A stretch of DNA of 64,000 bases, taken from positions 1-64,000 of the forward strand of contig JASWJB010000125.1 in assembly GCA_032433595.1 (NCBI GenBank), read 5' to 3'. A model generated the notes under the pieces. That model worked only from the letters and a program-made list of their open reading frames with translations. It searched no databases and was not told the origin of the DNA. Positions within the stretch are counted from its first letter, which is position 1. Each line of letters begins with the position of its first letter. Positions 12,084 to 23,492 of the stretch are shown piece after piece. Made by a program: the position numbers and the translations under genes. Source of the DNA: Conoideocrella luteorostrata (Eukaryota > Ascomycota > Sordariomycetes > Hypocreales > Clavicipitaceae).

Positions 12084-12800
12084 TTGATTTCATTTTTGCT
12101 GGAACCTAGCCTTTCATTTTGTTTCGCATTGGCACAGCTGTGTTGTTTTACTTGCGCTGGGCTGTGGGTGGTGGGAAGTGAGAAGCGATGAGATTTTAGA
12201 CTAACGGTTTTGTGTGACTGCGACTGGTTGGTCTGCTGGTGCGGAATGAGAGGATGGATTTGGCGAGCGATGGTGTAGTTCTCTCAATGTATGCCGGTGC
12301 TGGATATGCTTATAAAACAATTAGAAAAAGAAACTAATGGATGCAGTACGGAGTAAATAAGTTTGCTATAAATCTGCCATAATTTTGTTCTAATTGGCTG
12401 GCTATGTCCGTGCGGAATACAAATAGATAAATTGAGGTGCAGCTGTCGCACTGTGGGATCTAAGGGTTTCAGCGGCTGCAAAATAGTGTCAAGAGATTCA
12501 ACACGCAATACATAGACTTACGGATATTTTAAAAGGTCGAATAGCGAACTAAATGGCAAAGCCATAGTGCATCATAGAATATTCATTGTACGCTGCTGCA
12601 ACAATGCAACTCCTGTCATCATCAGGTTGCTCACAGCTCGAGACGGGAGCGCCCACACGTGATGCCACCAGGAGAGATCGAACCCCGCCACGGACATGCT
12701 CATATCTGGCCCAGACATCACACATCAGCATTTATTTGATATGGTGAAGCATTGTTAATACCGCACGTTATAGTTTAGCTTTCTTATGAACTGCTTCTAG
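12084..12800. other. Intergenic, upstream of the GAL4-like regulator
   Basis: No gene was seen. One TACGGAGTA copy lies at 12347-12355. Confidence 0.4.
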
Positions 12801-15152
12801 ATGGAATCAAGCTCTGGAACCGCTGGCATACTTGCAGTAAGTTTGGGTGCACCCGTCCACTAAAGCACACCAGTTTTGCTGACGACGCTCCGTGCAGTGT
12901 GATGCCTGCCGGATCAAGAAGTTAAAAGTCGGTAACACCTAATACAAAATCTTCAAAGATTAGAAAAAATAACTTATGAGTCTGCTAGTGCTCCAAAGAT
13001 AGGCCAAGCTGTGCTGCATGTGTGCAGAACGGTAGACAATGCCATTACAGCGGAAAGGTGGCTCGCTCGCCACTGACTAGACAGCACGTTTTCTCACGCT
13101 TCACGATTCCCCGGTGGAAGTTCTACTGACCACCCGCTAGGTATTTGACTTCTGTGGAGAAGCGGCTTTATTATTTGGAAAAATTAGTGACTCAGAAGTT
13201 GCCCGACCTGGATGTTGATGTGGCCTTGGCTTCAATTGCCTCTGCTTCGCCTCTAACCACGCCAGTCCAGACAAAACCACTGTCATTTCCAGAAGACAAC
13301 CGCCAAAACACTGCTACTCATGCAGCTGTAAGTTCCAAAGACCAAATTGTGCATGAATCTATATCCGAGGCTGTTCCCAACGAAGCGGATGGCTTTGACT
13401 GGCAAGAGGAGGCCAATGACTTGGTTGATGGTATGGCTGCGTTGGCCGTTGAGCCTACGGGCACAGGATATCTAGGTTAGTAACATTTTTCTTCTTTAAA
13501 ATAAGCGTATTTTTGTGTGCTAATGTTTTATTCCAGGGTCTACCGCTGGAGTCTACTTTCTTCGAGCCTTGCTTACTTGGGTTGCTGGCAGACGAGCCGG
13601 TTCGGATCCATTTCAATTAACGACAGCCTCGCCAAGACACTCTAAACCATCACCTTCATCATCATTACATATTAAAAAATCTCTGGAATCCGGCTATATG
13701 GCAAACCAATTTCTCGATGCGTACTTTTCTGTATATCATGTTTCTTATCCTTTTATCCATGAAGCAACATTCATGGCACAGTATCACCAATTGATTCCGC
13801 AACCAAATCAACAATCATGGCAAATGCTCCTGCACACCGTTCTAGCCCTGGGAGCCTGGTGTCTCGACAACGAGGAAAGCGAAATAGACGACTATCTTTA
13901 TCACCGCGCTTTGTCCTTCAGGGAAGACGAGTCGCTCTTCGAGAGTGCCAATCTGACGCTAGTCCAGGCATTGCTTCTCTTGTCCAACCTTAGCCAGAAA
14001 AGAAACAAACCAAACACTGGAGGAAACTTCCTAGGCCTCGCAACTCGCATGGCTCTTAGCTTGGGGTTGCACCGTGAACTGCCGGATTGGAACATATCCC
14101 TCCTGCAGAGAGAAATGAGGCGACGAGTGTGGTGGGGGTTGTTCTTGTTCGACAGTGGCGCGTCGACGACTTTTGGCCGGCCAGTTTTGCTACCCGAAGG
14201 AGACGCCATGGACGTAAAGCACGTTCTTAACATTCATGATGAGGTAAGAGAACACGGGTATTCATCTGATATTCAGGCAGTAACCTGTCGTAGCAACTCA
14301 CGCCGAGGACTGTTGACTTGCCTGAAGAGTCCAATTTCCCCACAAGATACTCTAGCATCAAATCGCAGAGCGACTTCCATGTGCACTCAAATTACATCTC
14401 AAACAGACTTCTGGCAACTGAGGGAATCCGCTCCGAAGAAGCGATAAGATTGAACCAGTCTCTGGAGAAATGGACAGAGACTTTGCCGGGCTATTTCAAG
14501 ATTAATGAAGACCACGTCAGCTTGGATGCTTCCTATTTGTACGCCAAGTCTCGCCTTTGGTGGCGTATCTGGAACTTAAAAATAATTTTATTCCGACAGA
14601 TCGTATTAAACCGGGCCATGAGCAGGAAACGGGCTACTTTACCTACTCGATCAACGGAAATGGATAATGAGTGCCGGGATTTGGCCGTACAGGCTGCCCA
14701 TGCAACTATTTCATCCATTAGCCTGTTCCTCAGCCAAACAACAATGACGAGATTGATCAATTGGTACGCGACGTACGTATCACATTTATACAATGACTGC
14801 AAAACAAGCAATCAGGTATTGACAGATCATTAGGTACTTTCTTTTTCACGCATCCCTGATCAGTGCTCTCGCCATTTTAGGCGACATGGAGTCTCCCGAT
14901 ATCACGTCATGGCAAACCGATGTCGAAACAGCGAGAAGCACTTTTCGCACGACACTGGCCAGGAACCCTCTCGCTTCTCGGTGTGCGGACATACTAAGTC
15001 TTGTTCTCCCTCAAATGACAGAAAACGCAACAACCACTGTTGTAGGTGAGGCACCATTGTTTTCGGACGATTTCGACTTTTCGTCCTGGCCAATGGATCC
15101 GACTGAAGTTTTCAGCTCATTGGGGTGGTCTGACTTTGGTCAAGGCGTATGA
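12801..15152 (+). CDS. GAL4-like Zn(II)2Cys6 transcription factor, seven exons
   Basis: Exons are 12801-12836, 12898-12927, 12989-13083, 13141-13475, 13537-14243, 14294-14772 and 14834-15152, summing to 666 aa in frame. The zinc cluster C13, C16, C23, C30, C33, C40 is spread over three exons. The linker and coiled coil (SPLTRQYLTSVEKR, then YYLEKL) match the arrangement in yeast Gal4 and Lac9. The fungal_trans middle domain includes RMALSLGLHRELPDW and RRRVWWGLFLFD. The third intron (13084-13140) works only with a GC donor (GCACGT); GT donors nearby break the frame. The acidic end (residues about 640-666) could be an activation domain. A sugar transporter starts 432 bp downstream on the same strand, so control of sugar uptake is a reasonable inference. 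Confidence 0.85.
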
Positions 15153-15584
15153 GCTGCCAAAAACTAGCATCGCACCGACGAAGTTTCTCGGCATAACTGG
15201 CCCAGCGCCAAGTTAGTTTCTTCCACTGCTCCACCCTTCAATGTTGCCGGGTTGCAGGCATCCGAATCGGCACACTCAAAGATGTAATGAGAATGTGGGG
15301 TCAGTACTGGTAACTTCTCTACAGCGTCGCTCATTGGACCGGACCAGAGTCGTCCGCGCGCCGACAGAGTCATGTTCCTCATGCAATGAAGAAATATGCT
15401 CTCCATCTGGGGAAGCAACCTCCGGATTTTGCTTGTCCGCATTCTGGGGTAATTCAGATAAAGTATAAAGTTCCAGGTCTGGAATCTAACATTTCCGGGG
15501 AGATCTCTGTCACAGCACGTGGCAAAGCTTCTGCGCACTGATTGTTATGTTCCCCGAATTTTAGTGCATTTACGCTGTTCCAGA
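15153..15584. other. Intergenic between the regulator and sugar transporter
   Basis: No gene was seen. It should hold the transporter promoter, but I recognise no clear TATA box. Confidence 0.35.
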
Positions 15585-17497
15585 ATGTCTCAGGTCATGG
15601 ATCAGAGTTCCTCCAGTGGCGGCGTGTGGCGCCAACTGCGGGCGAATCCATACATTTTTGGCCTCTCTATGGTATGTCTTTCGTTTTGCGGGCTGGGTTA
15701 CGGGAGTACATGATTGACTAATAATTTTTTAAAGTTTGCGTCTCTGGGCGGATTTCTTTTTGGGTATGACCAAGGCGTAGTTTCCGGAGTATTGAAAATG
15801 GAGTCCTTCGCCGCGGAGTTCCCTCGGATTTACCTTAACAGTGGCTTCAAGGGCTGGTTTGTCTCTACCTTACTCCTTGCTGCATGGCTGGGCTCTTTGG
15901 CCAATGGCCCAATTGCAGACCGTTTCGGCCGCAAGGGCTCTATGCTCGCGGCCGTTGTTGTTTTTGTGCTAGGATCTGCACTTCAAGCCGCGGCGCGATC
16001 TCTCGGTGTTCTGTTTGCAGGTGAGCCAGACAATTTCTGATGCCCTTGACGGATTGGAGCATGATACTCAACTGCATATCTATAGGGCGTGCCATTGCAG
16101 GATTGGCGGTGGGCATGTTGACCATGATTGTGCCCATGTACATGTCCGAAGTTTCAACACCAGGCATTCGAGGTACATTGGTTGTTTTGCAGCAGTGTGA
16201 GTGTGGCCAACGACATATATGCAATCACGTATTTTTTTTTTTTTTTTTTGCGCGCAACAAACTAACAACCGATATCATAGTAAGTATTACGCTTGGAATT
16301 CTTGTAAGCTATTGGCTCGAATATGGCACACAATATATTGGGGGAACTAGATGTTCACCTGACATCCCATATACGGGAGGGACACCGTCAAATCGTGAGT
16401 TTGACCCTAGACGCGACGTTGGGTTGAATGGTTGCACTGGTCAGAGTGAAGCAGCATGGAGAGTGCCTTTTGCCCTGCAAATTGCCCCGGCTTTGATTCT
16501 AGGCGTCGGAATGCTGTTTTTCCCTGAATCGCCTCGATTTTACCTCATGCGCAGCAACGAAGAAAAGGCTCTCCGTGCTTTAGGAACAATACGACGTGTC
16601 GATGCCGACTCGGACAGTCTACGTGAAGAATACCTTGGCATCAAAGCGGAGGTGCTTTTCGATGAACACACAGCACGAGACAAGTTCCCGGGTAAGAGTG
16701 GTATCAGTCTATACCTGTCTCAATACGCCTCACTTGTTTCAACATGGCCAGCCTTCAAGCGACTGTCCGTAGGATGCGTCATTATGTTTCTTCAACAGTT
16801 TATGGGTTGCAATGCTATGATTTACTACGCACCGACAATTTTTGGCCAACTTGGACTGTCAGGCAACACGACTTCGCTGCTGGCAACTGGTGTTTACGGT
16901 ATAGTGAATACTCTATCGACATTGCCGGCCGTTTTCCTCATTGACAAAGTCGGCCGACGCCCGCTGCTGATGTGTGGAGCCTTCGGAACGTTTGTGTCAC
17001 TTGTGATAGTTGGTGCCATTATCGGGGTGTATGGATCGGAGCTCCAAACGCATAAAGCTGCTGCTTGGACCGGCATCGCCTTCATCTACATCTATGACGT
17101 GAACTTTTCGTATTCTTTCGCCCCAATCGGGTGGGTGCTGCCGTCGGAAATTTTCAACCTTGGCAGCCGATCCAAAGCCATGGCGATCACAACCAGCACG
17201 ACTTGGATGTGCAACTTCATTATCGGGCTGGTGACACCCGATATGTTGGAGAAGATTGGATGGGGCACATACATCTTCTTTGCCGGCTTCTGTCTGATCG
17301 CCATTGCATTCACGTACTTCTGCGTACCCGAAACCAAGGGCAAGAGCCTTGAGGACATGGACATCGCCTTCGGAGACACGGCTGCCCACGAAGAGAAGGC
17401 CAGGCTGTTCACCATTGCAGCGACATTGGGTTTAACGACACCAGTTCCAGACGAAAAAGTCGACGCCGCAAAGGGGGAGACTGAGGAATATGCATAA
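15585..17497 (+). CDS. MFS sugar transporter (sugar porter family)
   Basis: Exons are 15585-15671, 15735-16020, 16086-16196 and 16281-17497, giving 566 aa, close to the usual 500-570. Family signatures are FGYDQGVVSGV in TM1, RFGRKGS after TM2, PESPRFYL before the central loop, DKVGRRPLL in the repeat, and PETKGKSLEDMD after TM12. About twelve hydrophobic segments are visible. It imports hexose or a related sugar across the plasma membrane by proton symport in this family; the substrate cannot be read from sequence. The third intron carries an 18-T run (16232-16249), a likely sequencing trouble spot. The adjacent GAL4-like regulator is the obvious candidate controller. Confidence 0.92.
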
Positions 17498-19455
17498 ATA
17501 TTGGTGAAATGTTTTTGAACTAGAGTCTTGACATTGTTCAATAAACTGTATACCAATTAATCAAGGAGAAGCTGGCGCTAAAGGTGCCTCGGAGTGTCTT
17601 TTGCCTTTACACCCATGACGTTGCTTGCTGTGTATCGGACACCCTGGTATCGGGTAATGTCCATGCTACAGTCTTCAATGACAATGCCAGCGTGTCGTCA
17701 AGCCCTAGTCAAAGGCTTGCCGTATCAGGAATGTGAATGATGTCAAAGATAAAGTATTATTCAATCTGCGAGATGAGGCATGCAACTGCAGGGTCGTGAC
17801 CCCGCGGCAGCCGCGGTGGCCGAGATGATGGTAGCGGGATGGAGTGCTGAGAGAGTATAGGTAGTCGGGACACGGCTGGCAGCATGGCGGGATGCGTGCA
17901 ACTTTAACTCGTTCGGGCGGAGGAGGAAGGTCAGGGACCGGGGGTGTTTAAGGATTATCGCATCGCATTGTGAGATTATGCCAGGTGTTGTCATGCCGGC
18001 CAAGCAACACCATGTGGGTGGTGGCCGATAGGCGATGCGTCAGCTTGCGCCAAGCACTCCTCTCCACCGCCGTCAGTCACCACCACCACCACCACCACCA
18101 TTATGACATGACGCATGCCTACGGAGTAATGCATGGCCTCAATATCTAGTGGTAAAGAAGCGTACGGAGTGTCGGCGCCAATGGCTGGCTTGCTGGCTGT
18201 CAGTGAATATTACGGCGAACATCATCGCCCTCGGCACTCTTCCGAACTAGCCAAGCCACCACGACGTCAGGCGATGCCTCAGAGAGTCCGCAGCAAATGA
18301 CTAACTAAATAATGCTGCGCCAGAATAGCGGCGAGAACTCTGCTGCAAATGTGGCTGCAAAGGGTAAATTCAACACAATCACTACTAATGGACGGCACGT
18401 GTGGAGCAGTAGGTCACGGCTCGGTTTGGCAATTGCAGCATACTAGTAGCATACGGAGTACGGAGTACCATATTCTGCATCTGCACGAAGTATTGAGTAA
18501 CTAGTATGAGCTCATGCAGGTAAGCTGAGGGTGGCTGGCCGATGACTTGGGCGACCCGAATGAGACACCAGTGTTTGGGCTTTTCCCCCGTCAACCCCGC
18601 ATGCAAGGTTTGGGAGGCGAAGCCAAGTGCAGCCGAGAAACCTTATGTTCAGACGTGGCCGGTTGGTAGGGATGTCACTGGTTTGTCCGGGCATCCAGTC
18701 CCAGACCCGACCAGTGTCAACCCGGCATGTCCTGTCGTGCAAGTCGTGCAAGTCCTGGGCTGCAGGTGTGCCGATATCTTGGCACTCGGTGAGTCTGCAT
18801 CTGGCCTCACGCTGCAATAATCGCGATGCCCCACGCGGAAGGCCTCCCATGTTGCCAAGTCGTCATCCCATCCACCCGTTGGGAGCGGATGGGGCGACAA
18901 TTTCGACGGTATCACAGCAGAGTAGGAGAGTTGGGTGATGAGTTGCGTGCTCCATTTCTCGTTTGGGTTTCGTGCACTGCCTCGTGCTTGGCCGGAGTCG
19001 AGACTTGCCCCCGGGGAAAAGTGGATTGTAGCGAATGAATAGTTACATGTAGACAATGTTTGGAGCTCCATCGACACGCTTGCGCCACCAAGCGTATTTC
19101 CTCATTGGGACAATGATAATGGGACGGGCACGGTACTTACGTATTAGTCCGGGGACAATCCGAGCACGGGCAGGGGGTATATAAGTCCTCGGTGTCTCCC
19201 TGGTTGGGAGAGGATTTGGAGATCAGAGAGCTTCAAAGGAAATAATAGACTTGCAACTATTTACTTACTCTTGTGCGCTTTGAGCGGCATCCATATCCTA
19301 CACATCTTTCATTACCGTCTTTCATCGGGCCCTGCTTCGCGAGACAAGACAGGACAGGACAAGACCGCCTCCTATACACTCCCAAGAAAACTCCATTTCT
19401 AATTATACCGACGCCCCGGACAGAGATTCGCTTGTTTCTCCCAGAGTCAGCACCA
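17498..19455. other. Long intergenic region with short repeats
   Basis: No convincing gene was seen. It holds a CAC trinucleotide run near 18079-18100, a tandem TACGGAGTACGGAGTA at 18452-18467, and a doubled GTGCAAGTC near 18738. A TATA-like TATATAAG lies near 19177, about 280 bases before the next ATG, so the right end is probably the promoter and leader of the gene at 19456. Confidence 0.45.
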
Positions 19456-19854
19456 ATGACAATGACAACCGAGTTCATGGAAAAGATCAAAAAGACCCTG
19501 GGCCACGAGGGCCGCCCGGAGATCCCTCTTGCCCACCCTGAGTCACGATCAAATTCCGTCTCTGGCCCCGAGGAGATCAAAAGCCAGCCGCGAGTGCACT
19601 TCAAAGGATGGACACCTCCATCAAGGTATGATTCACTGGCTGCCCCGAAACTGGCTTCAGCGTTACTAACATTACACAGTAGCAGCAGCGGCAGCAACTG
19701 CGGTCCAAACCACAACGTCCGCGACGCAGCCCACTCGCCACCTTCGGTCCTGAGCCAGCACCTCGGCCCACCGGTCATTGAGCACAAGTATCCCCAGGAT
19801 AGCAAGTGGAGGAGGCATTCTATCAGTGCACAGGAGCAGTACTGCTTAAAATAA
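19456..19854 (+). CDS. Small conserved-looking protein of unknown function
   Basis: Two exons (19456-19625 and 19680-19854) give 114 aa. The 54-nt intron has donor GTATGA, branch TACTAAC and acceptor CACAG. It is a multiple of three without a stop, so unspliced reading also stays open. The protein is hydrophilic, rich in Ser, Pro and His, with no signal peptide or membrane segment. It begins MTMTTEFMEKIKKTLG and ends SAQEQYCLK. I do not recognise the family. The strong consensus intron and upstream TATA box argue that it is a real gene. It may be stress- or development-related, but nothing in the sequence proves this. Confidence 0.6.
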   Translation: MTMTTEFMEKIKKTLGHEGRPEIPLAHPESRSNSVSGPEEIKSQPRVHFKGWTPPSRYDSLAAPKLASALLTLHSSSSGSNCGPNHNVRDAAHSPPSVLSQHLGPPVIEHKYPQDSKWRRHSISAQEQYCLK

Positions 19855-20827
19855 GATGAAGAAAGGGTCCGAACAAGAATGAGATGAGCAGAGAGTAGGG
19901 CGAAGGGAGAGTTTGTTAGTTTGTTTGTTGCCTTGTATTAGTATCACGATTCTTAGGTTCAGTCTATGAATGATGAATATTACGAATTTTACTGCCAATT
20001 CGATGTCTCAACCAAATCGCTGTTTGTGGTCGCACTTACGGTTGTGCTTGTGGTCATTGTGGTCATTGTGGTGGGCGACGGAAGCGATAGCCCCCAAGTA
20101 AGGTAAGGAGTACAATACCGGCCATGGGTGCGCCGTATGCTGGCTCCGTCGCGTGATGAGAGATGCTCATGTGATGTGTTGTGGTTTTGGGCTTAACGTG
20201 ACGTGGACTACAGCTCGTCAATCGTGTGAGTGCCAAGCTTTTTAGATACGAATCATGGGGAGCTGAAGCGCGCATTGGGAGGGGAAGGGGGTGTATAGCA
20301 TACCCCAGAAGTGGCCGCAGTCCATGCTGTATTTTGTGATAGAAGCAATGTTAACTAAAACCCCACCTCTTATATGGGGTAATTTACTTTTTTGTTGTGC
20401 CAAGATGTTGTTCACTCGGGGAATGATGATATGGCGTGCGGAGGAGCGTGGTCCTTTTGCTGCGCTGATGCTTCATGCGGACAGATCTCGTGCTGAAGAC
20501 TGTGGGCTACAGGTACTTTTTAAAGCGGGAGGGCTGAGTGCTTTTAAGCCTGAGCATCTATAGGAGAGCCTTGGGCTGAATGATTGACAGCAAAGCTAGT
20601 GTATTCGTAGTTGATGCATTATCCAGCCGGAGTCCTATCGTCCTCGTCTATGCTGTTGCAACACAGCCCCGCGTTCCCATCGCCAGTGGTAAGCTTCCAG
20701 TGTTACATACATGCCAAGTGATACTTAATAGTCATGCCCCCGACCCCCCCCCCCCCCCTTATGTCTATATTCGAGGGGGTCGACTTCTCCCTCTCGTCAG
20801 TTTATAGCCCCACAAGCAGGTCCCTGA
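19855..20827. other. Intergenic
   Basis: No gene was seen. It contains short GTGGTCATT tandem units near 20048-20070 and a run of 15 C at 20744-20758. Confidence 0.4.
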
Positions 20828-20988
20828 TCAAGCGCTGCTGATGGCTCCTTCATGATGGACACGTTGGGATTGGCGGAGTCTGTCTGTAGACTGCATTAGC
20901 CTGTCTCTACTATAGCTGGAGAATATGTTGTTACCGTTGGAACCGCAATCGCGAAAGGGGCAAGGAGGAAAATCAGTGGGAAGATCAT
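20828..20988 (-). CDS. Candidate tiny secreted peptide (38 aa, two exons)
   Basis: Exons on the minus strand are 20988-20935 and 20890-20828. Exon 1 encodes a classic signal peptide, MIFPLIFLLAPFAIA followed by VPT, with an AxA cleavage site. The 44-nt intron has donor GTAACA, branch GCTAAT and acceptor GCAG, and joins in frame to a 20-residue hydrophilic tail rich in Arg, Ser and His. No cysteine is present. The frame is also open upstream. The model is weak because short hydrophobic frames occur by chance. Confidence 0.25.
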
Positions 20989-22994
20989 TTTCAAGGACCA
21001 GTGATGCTCGTTTTTCTGGTCTGGCACAGAGGACGAGTGATGCAGCAAATCCATCGCTTTTAATGCTTTGGTCTCCATACTCTGCTGGACAGTACTCGTG
21101 GTGACATATTTTTCCTGATGTCATCCATGTGGTTGAATACTCAGACACGGCAATTGCCAGGAATGCTCGAGCCCACGAATCGCACATCCTCCGCTGGGAT
21201 TGGGTACGGCATGATCGAACGGCCCCCGTTAAGCCAAAATTAGTGTAATGGCCGGTTTCGCCGAGACATGGCCATTGCCAATCTAGTCCAGGGCTTTTGA
21301 GCGCATGCCTGACGTGCAGTGCGAGTGCGTAAACGAGTGCCTACTCGGAGTGCCGTGCTGGTGAGCAGCGCACCATACGTAACACTTGCTTCCATGCTGT
21401 TCATTCCTGACTATGCAACTAGTAAGTTCGTCCTTTTCTTCTTCTTTCGATCCTTTCTGTCAATTTAGGTAGGTGGGCATAATACACTGGCTAGGCTATG
21501 TCGTACACTGTATTACTTGCGGTGTCCCGTGCCGCATCTGAACCTGGACTTTAACAAGGAGTGGCTATCACTAGCTAGGTGCTGTCGGTCATATTGTAAA
21601 TCAGTGCATGCGGGTGAAAAAAGTGCCAAGCGGAACATTGTTTTATATGAGTTGTTGCTCTAGTCGGCGGTTATGCCCATCGTGTGATGTTGGTTCCGCA
21701 ATTCATCGGCAGGTAGAACAATGGACCTCCATCCAGGAGTGCCTTGAATCTATTTTCGCATGATCCCTATTCATAAGTAGATTTTAAGCCGGACTCGACC
21801 GTCAATGGGTATAGAATTACGGTGAATGAATGCCTCCAGCGATTTATATATCACTGCCAACATGGATATGAGGTAAGGTCTCTTTGCACAGCCATTTTGA
21901 TAGCGTCTCTAATAATCTGTGTTTTGCGAAGGATGTCCCTGTTTCTAGTCCGAATTGCTAGCTCTTCGGCAATAAGCTGTCTACATTATTCCGGGCTATC
22001 CTACTTGCGATAGCACTGCATATTCGGTTTGCCTGCCATATTGAGCATGGACCTTCTGTATGCTAGCTTCAATCGCCAGATTCTCCGTGTACTTTGTTGG
22101 GAATGTGCATCCCCTACTGTCGGTCTACTAAAGGATATAAAACCATGATCCGTGAGCATTCCCAAGAACAGGAACAGCCCACGTATCAGTTGTACCTCCA
22201 ATGCGCACCGCCGTCCCTTCTCGCGTAGCCATGAAGCATCATCGAGCACCGGCTCCTAAAAGTTAGTGCTAGTAGCCTGAAGCTCACCAAAATACTCGCA
22301 TTAATGTATAATGCCGACTCTTCTGTCTAGACAGTAGAAAGAGAACGATAGGCTTGTACTATTTCTCATTGTTAACGCTCATAACGCCCGGGGCACAAAG
22401 TACAAACGGCCTTCCGAGCCTACTCGCTTGACTTGCCAATTGGCGTGAGGTGTGAGCGACCCCAAAGATATAACGTCAGATTCCCGCCAGATGCATCTAC
22501 AAAAATAACCGCCAATAACAAAACGATCTCCTTTGCAGCACGATATGCATAATTCGGAGCATTGTTTATGTCTTCCCTGATCTCTGTGTTTGTAAGACTA
22601 CATGCAGATGGCAGAGGACTCTGTCTGCCGGGTTAAGCTATAGATGGGAAACGCCGTATGCGTGTCAGCAGAGTATTATTGACAGCATGGATTATTACTG
22701 TAGATGACGTACCTAAATACTTACAAGCTGTGGTAATACACGGAGATCTATGGCCGCCGAGTGAGCGCGGCACATAACACCCGTTTCGGCAAGCCAAAGT
22801 CCTATATAAGTCTCTGGTGACTACGATGAACGTTGAATCCAACTCAGACACATCGCATCATATCCTTTCGCTCGATTCAAAGAAAACAGCTAAAAACTGG
22901 TTACCGCTACAAAAATCGACCAATACGCCAATTCTCAATCTATCGCTACTCGCCGTCTGTATCTCCCACGAGTCACTGCTGATCAATCCCAGCC
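20989..22994. other. Gene-poor region with a possible coding relic
   Basis: No intact gene was seen apart from the relic listed at 21850-21985. A TATA-like TATATAAG near 22803, about 190 bases upstream of the next ATG, probably belongs to the secreted-protein gene at 22995. Confidence 0.4.
21850..21985 (-). pseudogene. Possible degenerate coding fragment, unidentified
   Basis: On the minus strand an open stretch of about 43 codons includes ELAIRTRNRDILRKTQIIRD followed by AIKMAVQRDL. It is charged and protein-like, bounded by stops on both sides. It has no start codon or partner exons that I can find. It could be a fragment of an old transposon or of a decayed gene. No family is recognised. 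Confidence 0.2.
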
Positions 22995-23492
22995 ATGCGA
23001 TTCGCTTCGATCTCTGCTGTTGTTCTATATGCGCTTTCCGCGTCCGCAATCAGCACCAACATCGTACGTTTCTTTCAGTCGTTCTCTAAGCCACAGCATA
23101 CTTACGGACGCAATAGGGCAAACGTTTCGTCGACCCGTATTGCAGAGTTGACAACAACCGACCAGTCGACACGAATGATTGCGTATCCCTTACTCCTGGG
23201 TTAGTTTTTGTCTTCTTTTTTTTTTTTTGGACAACTTTATTTGCTACTTTTACTCCTTACTTACTGTGGTTTAGCAATTCTATTAGGTTCACTCGCCAGG
23301 CTACTTGCTACATTTATCGGTTTGTAACCGCGACACTCCACATTCGTACCAGGTACATGCAGGCCTCTCTCTAACCACGAGCATAGGGATGAGAACTGTA
23401 ATGGTTCTCCCAGGTCCGTCAATGTTGTTAAAAAGTGCTATTCCGCGAGGGGTTGGGGCAATCCCCGTTCCGTAAAGTGCACGGCTGAATGA
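22995..23492 (+). CDS. Small cysteine-rich secreted protein, three exons
   Basis: Exons are 22995-23063, 23117-23199 and 23387-23492, giving 85 aa in frame. Residues 1-18 form a signal peptide (MRFASISAVVLYALSASA). A Lys25-Arg26 pair just before FVDPYC could be a Kex2 processing site. The mature part is small, polar and has five cysteines (32, 45, 55, 68, 82). Splice sites are GTACGT/AATAG and GTTAGT/CATAG, the latter with a CTAAC branch; the second intron is 187 nt, long for this window. Each exon is short, so the gene is invisible as a single open frame. The size, signal and cysteines are those of small secreted fungal proteins, some of which are effectors; function here is unknown. It sits alone in gene-poor DNA. 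Confidence 0.65.

Noticed and set aside
12640..12690. A GATCGAACCCCG stretch resembling a tRNA T arm
   Set aside because: The T-stem does not pair, and no acceptor stem or anticodon arm is present.
15714..16040. Short separate reading frames in the sugar transporter region
   Set aside because: They are exons of one transporter, joined by clear introns.
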